From assembly GCA_020635795.1 (NCBI GenBank), contig JACJZD010000001.1, positions 505,001 to 569,000 on the forward strand: a stretch of DNA of 64,000 nucleotides. Reading direction: 5' to 3'. The notes beneath the pieces are model-generated. The model saw only the letters and a list, made by a program, of their open reading frames with translations. It made no database searches and was not told the DNA's origin. This DNA is from Flavobacteriales bacterium (lineage in GTDB: Bacteria > Bacteroidota > Bacteroidia > Flavobacteriales_E > Vicingaceae). Positions 52,854 to 61,423 of the stretch are shown here, in pieces. The translations under genes and the position numbers were made by a program. How positions within the stretch are numbered: position 1 is the first letter of the stretch; every line of letters begins with the position of its first letter.

Positions 52854-53564
52854 TTAAAATAATTCTTTTAACAAATTAATTCGTTTAGTTGCTTTTGGAA
52901 TTTCTTTTTCAAATTCAATGTTTGGGTCTTTAATAAATTCATATTCATTAATTTCACCTAAATATTCAATGATAAAATTACGTTCAATAAATGTTCTTTC
53001 TTTTCTACCTGACATAGAAAAGTCTCTTTTCCCATTTATATTTATTTCAATAGGCTTATTAGCTTCAAGGGCACATAATTTAAAGTTGTCTCTTTTTGGA
53101 AGACCTATTTCCCATTCATCCCAAATTAAATTAATATTTATCAAATTAGAACTTTCAAATCTAAAACATTTCCAAAGAAAAGGATAAAGACTTATTTCTC
53201 CTGTTTTAATATATTCTATTCGATTTAAAAACTCTCTTTTCAAACTATGCTTTTTTAGTTCGTTTGAAAATTGATGATCAGCATAATCAAATATTTTCAA
53301 ATATTTGAACTTCTCAAGAATTTCACTTTCAGAGCCTGAATTATAATCGATTAATAAAATCAGATTTATATTATTTAAACTCGAAAATTTAAGTTTTGAT
53401 TTGTTCAATTTTAATTTTTCGTTTTCAATATATCCCGATTTTGAAATGATTTTTTCATACCATTGAGTTTTTTCCTTTCTTTCAGAAAATGATTTTTCAT
53501 CCTTCCCGTATTCATATGAATTGTCAAATATTTGAATAATATGGATTGGTCTTTTGGATTTCAT
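52854..53564 (-). CDS. Accessory protein, unknown function (with palindromic leader)
   Basis: A 236-residue hydrophilic protein, rich in Lys, Glu, Asn and Ile, with no signal peptide. The ATG at 53564 (MKSKRPIHIIQIFDNSYEYG) is chosen since earlier codons read through a repeat. It contains charged stretches such as KTQWYEKIISKSGYIENEKL and RKERTFIERNFIIEYLG and a single Trp-rich piece (LIWDEWEIGLPKRDNF). I do not recognise a family. The leader carries the same TAnnTTTG-palindrome element as the lipoprotein gene at 25970, which suggests it belongs to the same accessory class. Strongly AT-rich codon use (AAA, AAT, ATT). Confidence 0.6.
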   Translation of the reverse strand: MKSKRPIHIIQIFDNSYEYGKDEKSFSERKEKTQWYEKIISKSGYIENEKLKLNKSKLKFSSLNNINLILLIDYNSGSESEILEKFKYLKIFDYADHQFSNELKKHSLKREFLNRIEYIKTGEISLYPFLWKCFRFESSNLININLIWDEWEIGLPKRDNFKLCALEANKPIEININGKRDFSMSGRKERTFIERNFIIEYLGEINEYEFIKDPNIEFEKEIPKATKRINLLKELF

Positions 53565-53576
53565 TTTAATTGGTAT

Positions 53577-53633
53577 GTAACATTCGAATAAATACATCGA
53601 TGTATTTATTCACTCAGTTTACTTTCAAATGTA
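53577..53633 (-). promoter_or_regulatory. Palindromic leader element, copy 2, with -7 box
   Basis: On the minus strand the order is TACATTTG (53633-53626, a TAnnTTTG box), GTAAAC, GAGTG, then a perfect 26-base palindrome at 53611-53586 (arms GAATAAATACATC / GATGTATTTATTC), then GAATGTT and, 21 bases after the palindrome, the start codon at 53564. The order, spacing and flanks match copy 1 at 26526-26581, though the palindrome centres differ. Confidence 0.65.
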
Positions 53634-53654
53634 ATAATTAAAATTAGTTGGTTT

Positions 53655-54002
53655 TTATTTAGCTTTAGCTAAGTTTTCAGTAACCCTAAATTTTACAATT
53701 TTCTCAACCAATTTTAGTGGTATAGGTTGGTTTAAAGGAAATTGTACAGCACCTTTCGAGTTTTTAAAAGATGCAATTTCATCGGCAAAAGCTATTAAGC
53801 CAGATGGAGCAGGGTAGAAACCTATATGGTTTTTATACGCTGCAAAATGAACCAAATTGCCATTTAAATAAAAAGTTGGCATGGCATAACTTATTTTTTC
53901 GGAGGCTTCAGGCGCAGCTTTCTTAATGGTTTCTTTTATTTCCTTTAACATGGTTTGCACCTCTGTGGGAAAGGTTGCTATGTAATCATCAATACTTGTC
54001 AT
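53655..54002 (-). CDS. DUF1801 / YdhG-like small protein
   Basis: A 115-residue cytoplasmic protein: SIDDYIATFPTEVQTMLKEIKETIKKAAPEASEKISYAMPTFYLNGNLVHFAAYKNHIGFYPAPSG matches the DUF1801 family (B. subtilis YdhG relative, sometimes called iron chaperone by analogy to frataxin). The conserved ISYAMPTF and HIGFYP motifs are present. Its start (ATG at 54002) overlaps the stop of the LTA-synthase-like gene by 4 bases, so translation is probably coupled, but a functional tie is not evident. Confidence 0.88.
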   Translation of the reverse strand: MTSIDDYIATFPTEVQTMLKEIKETIKKAAPEASEKISYAMPTFYLNGNLVHFAAYKNHIGFYPAPSGLIAFADEIASFKNSKGAVQFPLNQPIPLKLVEKIVKFRVTENLAKAK

Positions 54003-56005
54003 TTTGTTTTCCCTTTTCCAATCAAATACTGGGCTGCTTGTACATTACTAAAACCATACGTTTTCATGCTATCAGCTATGCTTGGGTTGGTTGTTATGTA
54101 ATCGGTAACAGTAGCATCGTTGTATTTGTACAACGAGCTGTTGGAGTTTTTTCGGTAAACATATAAATACTCTTTATCAATAACAGCTAATTTATCGTCG
54201 TTACAAAAATAGGTGTAAGGGCGGTGGTGGGTAAATAAATCAACACCCAAGGTATTGTTGGTGTAAGGCAATTGTACTAAATTCATCAATGTTGGAAAAA
54301 CATCTATTTGTCCGCCAAATTGCTCAAAAGCTTTGGGTGTTTTTATTAGTTCAGGTGCATAAATAATAAAAGGCACGTGGTTGTAACTCAAGGGCACATC
54401 AAATTTGGCATCCATAAAAGCACCGTGGTCGGCAATAAACACAAACAGGGTATTGTTAAACCAAGCTTGTTTTTTTGCATTGGTAATAAATTGTTTAATC
54501 GACCAATCAGCGAATTCAACAATTTGTTTTTTTATGTCGTTAGGTTTTGGTGTAAAATATTCAGGTATCACATAAGGTCCGTGGTCGCTGGCGGTCATCA
54601 TTACAGTTAAAAAAGGTTTGCCTTTTTGGTGTAATTCGTCCAGCTTCGGAATGGCAAATTCAAACAAATAATCGTCGGGCACTCCCAAAGTACTTTCTAC
54701 TCGGCTGCTAGGGTAATCTTGTTGCGAAATAATTTGTTCGTAATCGTTGCCTCGTAAAAAGCCACCAACATTATCAAACTGGTCGTCGTGTGTGGTAAAA
54801 TAAACGGTAGAATAACCCAAGTTTTTCAAGGTTGTTCCAATGCCATTAAATTGAGGAATTTCAACGCCTTTCATGGGGTGTTTGGTAAACAATGCAGGGT
54901 AAGAAAATAGGGAGCTAAAAATACCATTAAAGGTATGTGTTCCAGCACTGTAAATGTTGTCGAAACTATATCCGTGTTCTGCAATACTGTCTAAAAAAGG
55001 AGTGAGCTTATCGGGGTTGCCGTATCTGCCCATTTTAGCAGCACTCATGCTTTCCATTATCACCAGCACAATATTAGGAGGGTTAGGGTTTATGCTGTCA
55101 GGTCTTACTTCATCTGCAATAGGCGAAAATTCATTGCCCGTTCTGTTTAAAAATGTTTGTACATTTTTAATGGCAAATTCTTCATCCATAAAGTTTATAC
55201 GGTCTGCTTTGTCTTTGCTGGCATCGAGGTAGCTTCGTAAAAAAGTAAACACAGGGTTTAATCCCAATTGGTTGGGAAAAGCATAATTGCTAAAATAAGC
55301 TGTACCCACTCTTATTGGTGATTTTGATTCTAATCGCCCTCTAATTCCTAAAAATATGAGTGCTAAAGTTATTAGGGAAAAACCAATGGTAATGCTTCGA
55401 CTTTTTACGGTAAAAACTGTTTTTGTAGATGGAATTTGATTAAAAACGACTTTATTCAATAGTTTAGCGTACAGATAAATTGAAATGATAATGGGAAAAA
55501 TTACCCACCAAAAACTAAATTCTTGAAAAATCATGGAAAACATAAACTGGGTGTTGTCAGCCCATTGCAATCCTGCTACGGTAAATCTCGAAAAAAAATG
55601 GTGAAAATAGCTTAAATCAATACCGCAAAGAACAAACGAAATGGAAAACAACAGCAGCAAATAAATTTTGGTAATTTTTTGAATGATAGGATGTTGTATG
55701 TTTAATTGGTAAAATAGCAACATTAAAAAAGAAGGTAAAAACATGATGTAACCAGTAATCACCACATCAAATCGTAAACCCATAAAAAATGCTTGAACTA
55801 TAATACTCAATCGTTCATTACTTGAAATAGAGTTTAGATAATTCAACTCCATAAAAAACAAGATGAGTCGAAATACAAAAAATACCGCTAAACTTAAAAG
55901 GTAAGCCTTTAAAATAAAACGAAATGGGGCAGGAATATTTTTTTTAAATGTGTTGAAAATCAAGATAATTTCTAGTTTGAATATGGAGCAAAGATAAAAA
56001 TTCAT
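53999..56005 (-). CDS. LTA-synthase-like membrane sulfatase/phosphoglycerol transferase
   Basis: A 668-residue inner-membrane protein: five N-terminal helices (to ~residue 215) and a periplasmic alkaline-phosphatase-fold domain. Landmarks are PNIVLVIMESMSAAKMGRYG with the first metal Glu, the nucleophile-region Thr in SAGTHTFNGIFSSLFSYP, and VFIADHGAFMD with the metal Asp-His. It resembles LtaS/MdoB, which add phosphoglycerol; in Gram-negatives related enzymes decorate periplasmic or surface glycans with phosphoglycerol or phosphoethanolamine. ATG at 56005 is used; a TTG four codons upstream is possible. Substrate unknown. Confidence 0.85.
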   Translation of the reverse strand: MNFYLCSIFKLEIILIFNTFKKNIPAPFRFILKAYLLSLAVFFVFRLILFFMELNYLNSISSNERLSIIVQAFFMGLRFDVVITGYIMFLPSFLMLLFYQLNIQHPIIQKITKIYLLLLFSISFVLCGIDLSYFHHFFSRFTVAGLQWADNTQFMFSMIFQEFSFWWVIFPIIISIYLYAKLLNKVVFNQIPSTKTVFTVKSRSITIGFSLITLALIFLGIRGRLESKSPIRVGTAYFSNYAFPNQLGLNPVFTFLRSYLDASKDKADRINFMDEEFAIKNVQTFLNRTGNEFSPIADEVRPDSINPNPPNIVLVIMESMSAAKMGRYGNPDKLTPFLDSIAEHGYSFDNIYSAGTHTFNGIFSSLFSYPALFTKHPMKGVEIPQFNGIGTTLKNLGYSTVYFTTHDDQFDNVGGFLRGNDYEQIISQQDYPSSRVESTLGVPDDYLFEFAIPKLDELHQKGKPFLTVMMTASDHGPYVIPEYFTPKPNDIKKQIVEFADWSIKQFITNAKKQAWFNNTLFVFIADHGAFMDAKFDVPLSYNHVPFIIYAPELIKTPKAFEQFGGQIDVFPTLMNLVQLPYTNNTLGVDLFTHHRPYTYFCNDDKLAVIDKEYLYVYRKNSNSSLYKYNDATVTDYITTNPSIADSMKTYGFSNVQAAQYLIGKGKTK

Positions 56006-56069
56006 TTTCCTAAACAACCAAAAGTTAAAAACTCCTTTTTAAAAATTAGTAAAATAATTTACAAACTCT

Positions 56070-56077
56070 TATTTTTG
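56070..56077 (+). promoter_or_regulatory. Putative -7 box (TATTTTTG) of lpxD
   Basis: TATTTTTG ends six bases before the ATG at 56084. The expected start of transcription would be at or next to the ATG, giving a leaderless mRNA. Confidence 0.45.
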
Positions 56078-56083
56078 GTGCTT

Positions 56084-57112
56084 ATGGAGTTTTCAGCGAA
56101 ACAAATTGCAGACTTACTCGGTGGAATAATCGAGGGAAATGCTGAGGTAAAAGTGAACAAGTTGAGTAAAATTGAAGAGGGCGTACCAAGCTCTTTATCT
56201 TTTTTAGCCAATCCTGCATATCAAGAACATTTGTATGTTACTGATGCTTCAATTGTAATTGTAAACAAAGATTTTACTCTCGAAAAAGCTGTAAAAGAAA
56301 CCTGTACTTTGGTTAGAGTGGATAATGCTTATGAGTGTTTCGCTAAATTGTTAGAAACCTACAATCAAATAAAAAATAATAAAAACGGAATTGAGGCTCA
56401 ATCTTTTGTCGCTGATACGGCTAAAGTTGGTGAAAACGTTTACATTGGCTCATTTGCTTATGTTGGCGAAAATGCCAAAATTGGTAACAACGTAAAAATA
56501 TATCCAAACTCCTTTGTTGGCGATAATGTGGTGATAGGGGATAATACCTTGATTCATCCAGGGGTTAAAATCCTTCAAGATTGCCAAATAGGAGCTAACT
56601 GTACATTACATTCGGGTGTAACTATTGGTGCTGATGGTTTTGGTTTTGCTCCAAACAGCGAGAACAATTATAAAAAAGTACCACAAATTGGCAATGTAAT
56701 TATCGAGGATTATGTAGAAATTGGTGCAAATACTTGTGTAGATAGAGCAACATTAGGTTCAACCATCATTAAAAAAGGAGCAAAATTGGATAACTTAATC
56801 CAAATTGGTCACAATGTGGTTGTGGGAGAAAATACGGTGATAGTTTCGCAAACTGGAATTGCAGGTTCTACCAAAATTGGTAAAAATTGTATGATAGGTG
56901 GACAGGTTGGTATAGTGGGGCATTTAATTATTGCTGATGGAGTTAAAATTGCTGCCCAATCTGGTGTTGGTTCTAGCATTACTGAAGAAGGTGCAATTGT
57001 TCAAGGCTCGCCAGCTTATGCAATTGGCGAATACAAACGTTCGTATGTTGGTTTTAGAAAACTACCAGAGATATTAGACAGATTAAGTGAACTAGAGAAA
57101 AAGATAAAATAA
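56084..57112 (+). CDS. lpxD: UDP-3-O-acylglucosamine N-acyltransferase LpxD
   Basis: A 342-residue enzyme adding the N-linked 3-hydroxyacyl chain in lipid A synthesis. The N-terminal uridine-binding domain (MEFSAKQIADLLGGIIEGN... SKIEEGVPSSLSFLANPAYQEHLY) is followed by the left-handed beta-helix and a C-terminal helix (LPEILDRLSELEKKIK). The catalytic His is in LIQIGHNVVVGENTV, and GADGFGFAPN is present. The ATG at 56084 is chosen over a TTG three codons upstream. lpxC-fabZ and lpxA follow at short spacing, forming a lipid A operon. Confidence 0.97.
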   Translation: MEFSAKQIADLLGGIIEGNAEVKVNKLSKIEEGVPSSLSFLANPAYQEHLYVTDASIVIVNKDFTLEKAVKETCTLVRVDNAYECFAKLLETYNQIKNNKNGIEAQSFVADTAKVGENVYIGSFAYVGENAKIGNNVKIYPNSFVGDNVVIGDNTLIHPGVKILQDCQIGANCTLHSGVTIGADGFGFAPNSENNYKKVPQIGNVIIEDYVEIGANTCVDRATLGSTIIKKGAKLDNLIQIGHNVVVGENTVIVSQTGIAGSTKIGKNCMIGGQVGIVGHLIIADGVKIAAQSGVGSSITEEGAIVQGSPAYAIGEYKRSYVGFRKLPEILDRLSELEKKIK

Positions 57113-57130
57113 CTGAAGATTTAAAAAGTT

Positions 57131-58549
57131 ATGGGAAAACAAAAAACGTTAAATAGTGCATTTTCAATAATTGGTGTGGGGTTACACACCGGAACTAAAG
57201 TTAAAATGACGGTTAATCCTGCTGATGAAAATCACGGATTTAAATTTAAAAGAACCGATGTTGAAGGACAGCCAATTATTGATGCAGATTGCGATTTAGT
57301 TGTTGATACTTCAAGAGGAACTACGCTGGAGAAAAATGGAGTAAGAATACATACTACCGAACATATTTTAGCTGCATTAGCTGGTCTTGAAATTGACAAT
57401 GCCTTAATTGAATTAGATGGTGCTGAAATTCCAATCATGGATGGAAGTGCTTACCCATTTGTGCAGTTGATTCAGAGTGTTGGAATTAAGGAGCAAGATG
57501 CAGATAAAGACTATTTTGTAGTTACAGATAATTTAACTTACGAAGATTTAGAGCGACATACAGAAATGTTGGCTGTTCCTCAAGAAACGTTTCGATTAAC
57601 GGTAATGGTTGATTACAACTCGCCATTGTTGGGTACTCAGCATGCACACATGTATCATATTGGTGAATTTGTTCCAGAAATTTCGAAATGTAGAACATTT
57701 GTATTTTTAAGAGAAATCGAATTTTTAGCAAAAAACGGATTAATAAAAGGTGGAGATATCGATAATGCCATCATTTTAGTGGATACTGTTCTACCACAAG
57801 AGAAATTAGACGAAATAGCTGATTTATTAGGAAAACCTCATATTAAAGTTCAAGAAGCAGGTATACTTAATAATTTAACCTTACATTTTCAAAACGAACC
57901 AGCTCGACATAAATTATTAGACATTGTTGGCGATTTAGCATTGGTTGGAAAACCAATTAAAGGACATGTTTTAGCTGCTCGTCCAGGACATAAAGGAAAT
58001 GTTGATTTTGCAAAAATCATTAAACAGGAAATAAAGAAAAAAGAAAAAAACAATTTGGTTGAATTTGATTTAACCAAAGAACCTATCTATACCATTACCG
58101 ATATTGAGAAATTATTGCCTCACCGTTATCCATTTTTATTGGTTGATAAGATTATTGAAATGGATGAGGATTCTATCGTTGGCGTTAAAAACATCACCTT
58201 TAATGAGCCTCAGTTTACAGGTCATTTTCCTGGAAACCCTGTAATGCCAGGTGTTTTAATGGTTGAAGCAATGGCTCAAGTTGGAGGTATTTTTGCGTTA
58301 AGCACAGTGCCAGACCCTGAAAATTATTTAACATTTTTCATGAAAATTGATCGTGTTAAATTTAAACGTAAAGTGGTTCCAGGAGATACCATTGTGTTTC
58401 AGTTACATTTACTTACTCCAATTCGTAGAGGTATTGTACACATGGACGGAAAAGGATATGTTAATGGTCAGTTAGCCGTAGAAGCAGAGCTAATGGCGCA
58501 GATTATAAAGGAGAAGAAAGAAGAGGTTAAAGAAGTAGTAGTTCAATAA
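57131..58549 (+). CDS. lpxC-fabZ: Fused LpxC deacetylase / FabZ dehydratase
   Basis: A 472-residue bifunctional protein, a fusion known in Bacteroidota. Residues 1-~310 are LpxC, the zinc-dependent UDP-3-O-acyl-GlcNAc deacetylase and committed step of lipid A: His78 (HTTEHILAAL) and RHKLLDIVGDLALVG supply the zinc ligands, and GHVLAARPGHKGN the catalytic region. Residues ~320-472 are the FabZ hotdog domain, the 3-hydroxyacyl-ACP dehydratase of fatty-acid synthesis: LLPHRYPFLLVDKI, the catalytic His in TGHFPGNPVMPGVLMVEAMAQVGG. The two halves draw on the same 3-hydroxyacyl-ACP pool. lpxA follows after 33 bases. Confidence 0.97.
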   Translation: MGKQKTLNSAFSIIGVGLHTGTKVKMTVNPADENHGFKFKRTDVEGQPIIDADCDLVVDTSRGTTLEKNGVRIHTTEHILAALAGLEIDNALIELDGAEIPIMDGSAYPFVQLIQSVGIKEQDADKDYFVVTDNLTYEDLERHTEMLAVPQETFRLTVMVDYNSPLLGTQHAHMYHIGEFVPEISKCRTFVFLREIEFLAKNGLIKGGDIDNAIILVDTVLPQEKLDEIADLLGKPHIKVQEAGILNNLTLHFQNEPARHKLLDIVGDLALVGKPIKGHVLAARPGHKGNVDFAKIIKQEIKKKEKNNLVEFDLTKEPIYTITDIEKLLPHRYPFLLVDKIIEMDEDSIVGVKNITFNEPQFTGHFPGNPVMPGVLMVEAMAQVGGIFALSTVPDPENYLTFFMKIDRVKFKRKVVPGDTIVFQLHLLTPIRRGIVHMDGKGYVNGQLAVEAELMAQIIKEKKEEVKEVVVQ

Positions 58550-58557
58550 AATATTAC

Positions 58558-58565
58558 TATTTTTG
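58558..58565 (+). promoter_or_regulatory. Putative internal -7 box (TATTTTTG) before lpxA
   Basis: TATTTTTG matches TAnnTTTG and sits 17 bases before the lpxA ATG at 58583, allowing separate transcription of lpxA and efp within the lipid A operon. Confidence 0.45.
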
Positions 58566-58582
58566 GGCAAATTAGAAACTTT

Positions 58583-59365
58583 ATGGATAAATATCCTTTA
58601 ACAAATATTCACCCAAGCGCAAAAATTGGCGAAAACGTTGTAATCGAATCTTTTTCTACCATTTATAATGATGTGGAAATTGGTGAAGGGACTTGGATAG
58701 GACCAAATGTAACTATTTTTGAAGGAGCTAGAATTGGTAAAAATTGTAAAATTTTTCCTGGTGCAGTAATCTCTGCAATTCCTCAAGATTTAAAATTTAA
58801 TGGAGAAGTAACCACAACTGAAATTGGTGATAATACCATTATCAGAGAGTTTGTTACCGTAAACCGTGGTACAGTTGATAGAATGAAAACTGTTATTGGG
58901 CAAAATTGTTTGTTAATGGCTTACGTTCATATTGGTCACGATTGTATTGTTGGAAACAACTGTATTTTGGCAAATTGTGTTAATCTCGCAGGGCATGTGG
59001 AGTTAGAAGATTTTGTAATTATTGAAGGAGTAGTTGGATTACAGCAATTTGTAAAAGTTGGTCAGCATTCATTTATAGGGTCAGGATCTAATGTTCGAAA
59101 AAATGTACCGCCTTACGTAAAAGCAGCTAGAGAGCCGTTGAGTTATGTTGGGGTAAATTCGGTGGGTTTAAGACGAAGAGGCTTCTCAACTGACACCATC
59201 TTGCAAATAGAAGATATTTATCGTTCTATTTATGTAAAAGGATTGAACTTGTCGAATGCCGTTAGAGTAATAGAGCAAGAAGCACCACAATCAAAAGAAA
59301 AAGAAATCATATTAAAATTTATAGCGGAGTCAACCAAAGGAATGATAAGAGGTCCGCTTAATTAA
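58583..59365 (+). CDS. lpxA: UDP-GlcNAc acyltransferase LpxA
   Basis: A 260-residue left-handed beta-helix enzyme that starts lipid A synthesis by O-acylating UDP-GlcNAc from 3-hydroxyacyl-ACP. Typical LpxA features are NIHPSAKIGENVVIESFSTI, FPGAVISAIPQDLKFNGE, TIREFVTVNRGT, and the catalytic His in LLMAYVHIGHDCIVGNN, followed by the VKAAREPLSYVGVNSVGLRRRGFS and C-terminal helical part. Length matches E. coli LpxA (262). It follows lpxC-fabZ and precedes efp. Confidence 0.97.
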   Translation: MDKYPLTNIHPSAKIGENVVIESFSTIYNDVEIGEGTWIGPNVTIFEGARIGKNCKIFPGAVISAIPQDLKFNGEVTTTEIGDNTIIREFVTVNRGTVDRMKTVIGQNCLLMAYVHIGHDCIVGNNCILANCVNLAGHVELEDFVIIEGVVGLQQFVKVGQHSFIGSGSNVRKNVPPYVKAAREPLSYVGVNSVGLRRRGFSTDTILQIEDIYRSIYVKGLNLSNAVRVIEQEAPQSKEKEIILKFIAESTKGMIRGPLN

Positions 59366-59386
59366 TCAGTAAAAACAGTATTTAAA

Positions 59387-59953
59387 ATGGCAACTACAGC
59401 AGACATAAAAAACGGATTATGTATTAGATATAACCATGGTTTATATTCAATTGTTGAATTTCAACATGTTAAACCAGGTAAAGGTCCAGCTTTTGTTAGA
59501 ACAAAATTGAAAAATTTAACTACCGGAAAAGTATTGGATAATACATTTACTGCAGGGCATAAAATTGAACCAGTTCGTGTAGAAAGAAGAAAATATCAAT
59601 TTTTGTATAGCGAAGAAAATGGCTATCATTTTATGAATCAAGAAACCTATGAGCAAGTATTTATAAGTGAAGATTTAATTGATGCTCCTAAGTTTTTAAA
59701 AGAAGGAGAATTGGTTGAAATCGTTTTTAATGCCGAAGATGAGCAACCATTGATTTGTGAATTACCAGCTTACGTTGAATTAGAAATCACTTATTCAGAG
59801 CCAGGTATAAAAGGAGATACTGCTACAAATGCTACAAAACCTGCAAAAGTTGAAACAGGAGCAGAGGTAAGAGTGCCTTTATTTATTAATACGGGCGATA
59901 AAATTAAGTTAGACCCTAGGACTGGAGCTTACTCCGAAAGGGTAAAAGCTTAA
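59387..59953 (+). CDS. efp: Translation elongation factor P
   Basis: A 188-residue three-domain factor that rescues ribosomes stalled at polyproline. Domain I begins MATTADIKNGLCIRYNHGLYSIVEFQHVKPGKGPAFVRTKLKNLTTGKV; the loop KPGKGPA carries Lys32, the position that is lysylated in E. coli, hypusine-like in others. Domains II and III include EDLIDAPKFLKEGELVEIVF and VETGAEVRVPLFINTGDKIKLDPRTGAYSERVKA. It lies 21 bases after lpxA and ends at a strong terminator. Confidence 0.97.
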   Translation: MATTADIKNGLCIRYNHGLYSIVEFQHVKPGKGPAFVRTKLKNLTTGKVLDNTFTAGHKIEPVRVERRKYQFLYSEENGYHFMNQETYEQVFISEDLIDAPKFLKEGELVEIVFNAEDEQPLICELPAYVELEITYSEPGIKGDTATNATKPAKVETGAEVRVPLFINTGDKIKLDPRTGAYSERVKA

Positions 59954-59971
59954 TTAAATAAATAACATCTT

Positions 59972-60000
59972 AAAAGCCTCTTGAAAAAGAGGCTTTTTTT
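59972..60000 (+). terminator. Intrinsic terminator after efp
   Basis: AAAAGCCTCTT (59972-59982) pairs with AAGAGGCTTTT (59987-59997) over a 4-base loop, with a T-run to 60000. It closes the lpxD-efp unit. Confidence 0.92.
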
Positions 60001-60022
60001 ATTCAGTTGATTCGCTTTTTGT

Positions 60023-60030
60023 TAGTTTTG
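60023..60030 (+). promoter_or_regulatory. Putative -7 box (TAGTTTTG) of tatA
   Basis: TAGTTTTG matches TAnnTTTG, 17 bases before the ATG at 60048; RNA would start near 60037. No convincing -33 box. Confidence 0.55.
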
Positions 60031-60047
60031 TACTATAAATATCTATT

Positions 60048-60413
60048 ATGAACAATCAAATTTTATTGTTATTCAATATTGGAGGTGGAGAGCTGTTTTT
60101 TATAGTTCTTATTATCATCATGTTTTTTGGTTCAAAAAAAATCCCAGAACTAGCTCGTGGATTGGGTAAAGGAATAAAAGAATTGAAAAATGCTACCAAC
60201 GATATTCAGCAAGAAATTAAAGATAGCACAAAAGATATAACAAAAATTAAGGATGCTGTAAATGTGGAGAAACAAGTAAAAGATTTGATTATAAATTCGG
60301 AACAGAAACAAGAAGAAATTAAAGAAGAACCTCCTCAACCAACTCAACCCAATACGGTGTCTCGTTCTACTCCAACTTCAGTAAACACATCAAACACCGA
60401 AACAACAAACTAA
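60048..60413 (+). CDS. tatA: Twin-arginine translocase subunit TatA
   Basis: A 121-residue TatA/TatE-family protein: a short N-terminus, a single transmembrane helix (ELFFIVLIIIMFF), the hinge FGSKKIPELARGLGKGIKELK, an amphipathic helix, then a long charged and Pro/Thr/Ser-rich tail (ending PNTVSRSTPTSVNTSNTETTN) longer than in E. coli TatA (89). TatA forms the pore for folded proteins with twin-arginine signals. The stop codon is directly followed by the ATG of the antiporter gene. No tatC is in the window. Confidence 0.92.
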   Translation: MNNQILLLFNIGGGELFFIVLIIIMFFGSKKIPELARGLGKGIKELKNATNDIQQEIKDSTKDITKIKDAVNVEKQVKDLIINSEQKQEEIKEEPPQPTQPNTVSRSTPTSVNTSNTETTN

Positions 60414-61367
60414 ATGGAGTATGTTTTACTTATTGCAGGGTTAGTTACCTTAATTTTTGGAGGTGATGCTCTTGTAAAAGGAGCGGTAGGTATAGCATTA
60501 AAATTCAATATTTCATCTTTGGTTATTGGTATGACGGTAGTAGCGTTTGGAACGTCTATGCCCGAATTGTTGGTGAGTATAAAAGCTGCAATTGAAAACC
60601 ATCCAGAAATTGCTATTGGAAATGTGGTTGGCTCAAACATTGCAAACATCGCTCTAGTTTTAGGGTTAACAACCATGATTTTACCTATTCCAGTTAAATT
60701 TTCCACCGTTCGGGTAGATTGGCCAATAATGATGATAGCCTCAATTCTTTTTTATCTGTTTATTTTAAATGGTGTAATTGAATGGTGGGAAGGACTCATT
60801 TTTAGTGCTGGGATTCTTTTATTTACCTACCTAACAATAAAAAAATCATCAGTAACAGTAAACCACGATAAAATTGAAGATATACAAGAAGATGAGTTAG
60901 AAGAAGTTGAGAAGAAAGCATACGGATTATTGAAAAGTATAATGTTTGTAATAGTTGGTATTTTGGGATTAACTTTTGGTGCAAGTTGGTTACTAGATGG
61001 AGCAGTGCAAATTGCTCAAAATTTTGGGTTAAGTGAGCATGTTATTGGTGTTACCATTGTAGCTTTTGGGACAAGTGTTCCTGAATTAGCTACATCTGTT
61101 GTTGCTGCATGTAAAAAAGAAACCGACATTTCGGTAGGAAACCTAATAGGTTCAAACATCTTTAACATTTTGGCTGTTTTAGGTTTTACAGCATTAGTTA
61201 AGGAGATTCCTGTTAGCAATCAAGTTATTACCAATGATGCGTATTGGATGCTAGGAATATCGCTGTTATTATTTCCGTTGATGTATTACAAATACAATAT
61301 TAATAGGTTAAAAGGGTTAGTATTATTTACTTCGTATTTGGTGTACTTGTACTTTGTTTTAAAGTAA
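60414..61367 (+). CDS. Calcium/sodium antiporter (YrbG-like CaCA family)
   Basis: A 317-residue membrane protein with ten expected helices and the two inverted alpha-repeats of the Ca2+/cation antiporter superfamily: VVAFGTSMPELLVSIKAA with GNVVGSNIANIALVLG in the first half, and IVAFGTSVPELATSVVAA with GNLIGSNIFNILAVLG in the second, with the ion-binding Glu and Asn residues. An acidic loop (DKIEDIQEDELEEVE) joins the halves. Its ATG follows the tatA TAA without a gap (TAAATG), so translation is coupled. Confidence 0.93.
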   Translation: MEYVLLIAGLVTLIFGGDALVKGAVGIALKFNISSLVIGMTVVAFGTSMPELLVSIKAAIENHPEIAIGNVVGSNIANIALVLGLTTMILPIPVKFSTVRVDWPIMMIASILFYLFILNGVIEWWEGLIFSAGILLFTYLTIKKSSVTVNHDKIEDIQEDELEEVEKKAYGLLKSIMFVIVGILGLTFGASWLLDGAVQIAQNFGLSEHVIGVTIVAFGTSVPELATSVVAACKKETDISVGNLIGSNIFNILAVLGFTALVKEIPVSNQVITNDAYWMLGISLLLFPLMYYKYNINRLKGLVLFTSYLVYLYFVLK

Positions 61368-61423
61368 AGATAAATTTGATTTTTTTGTGATTTAATTGTT
61401 AAATTGCAACAATAAATAATGAT

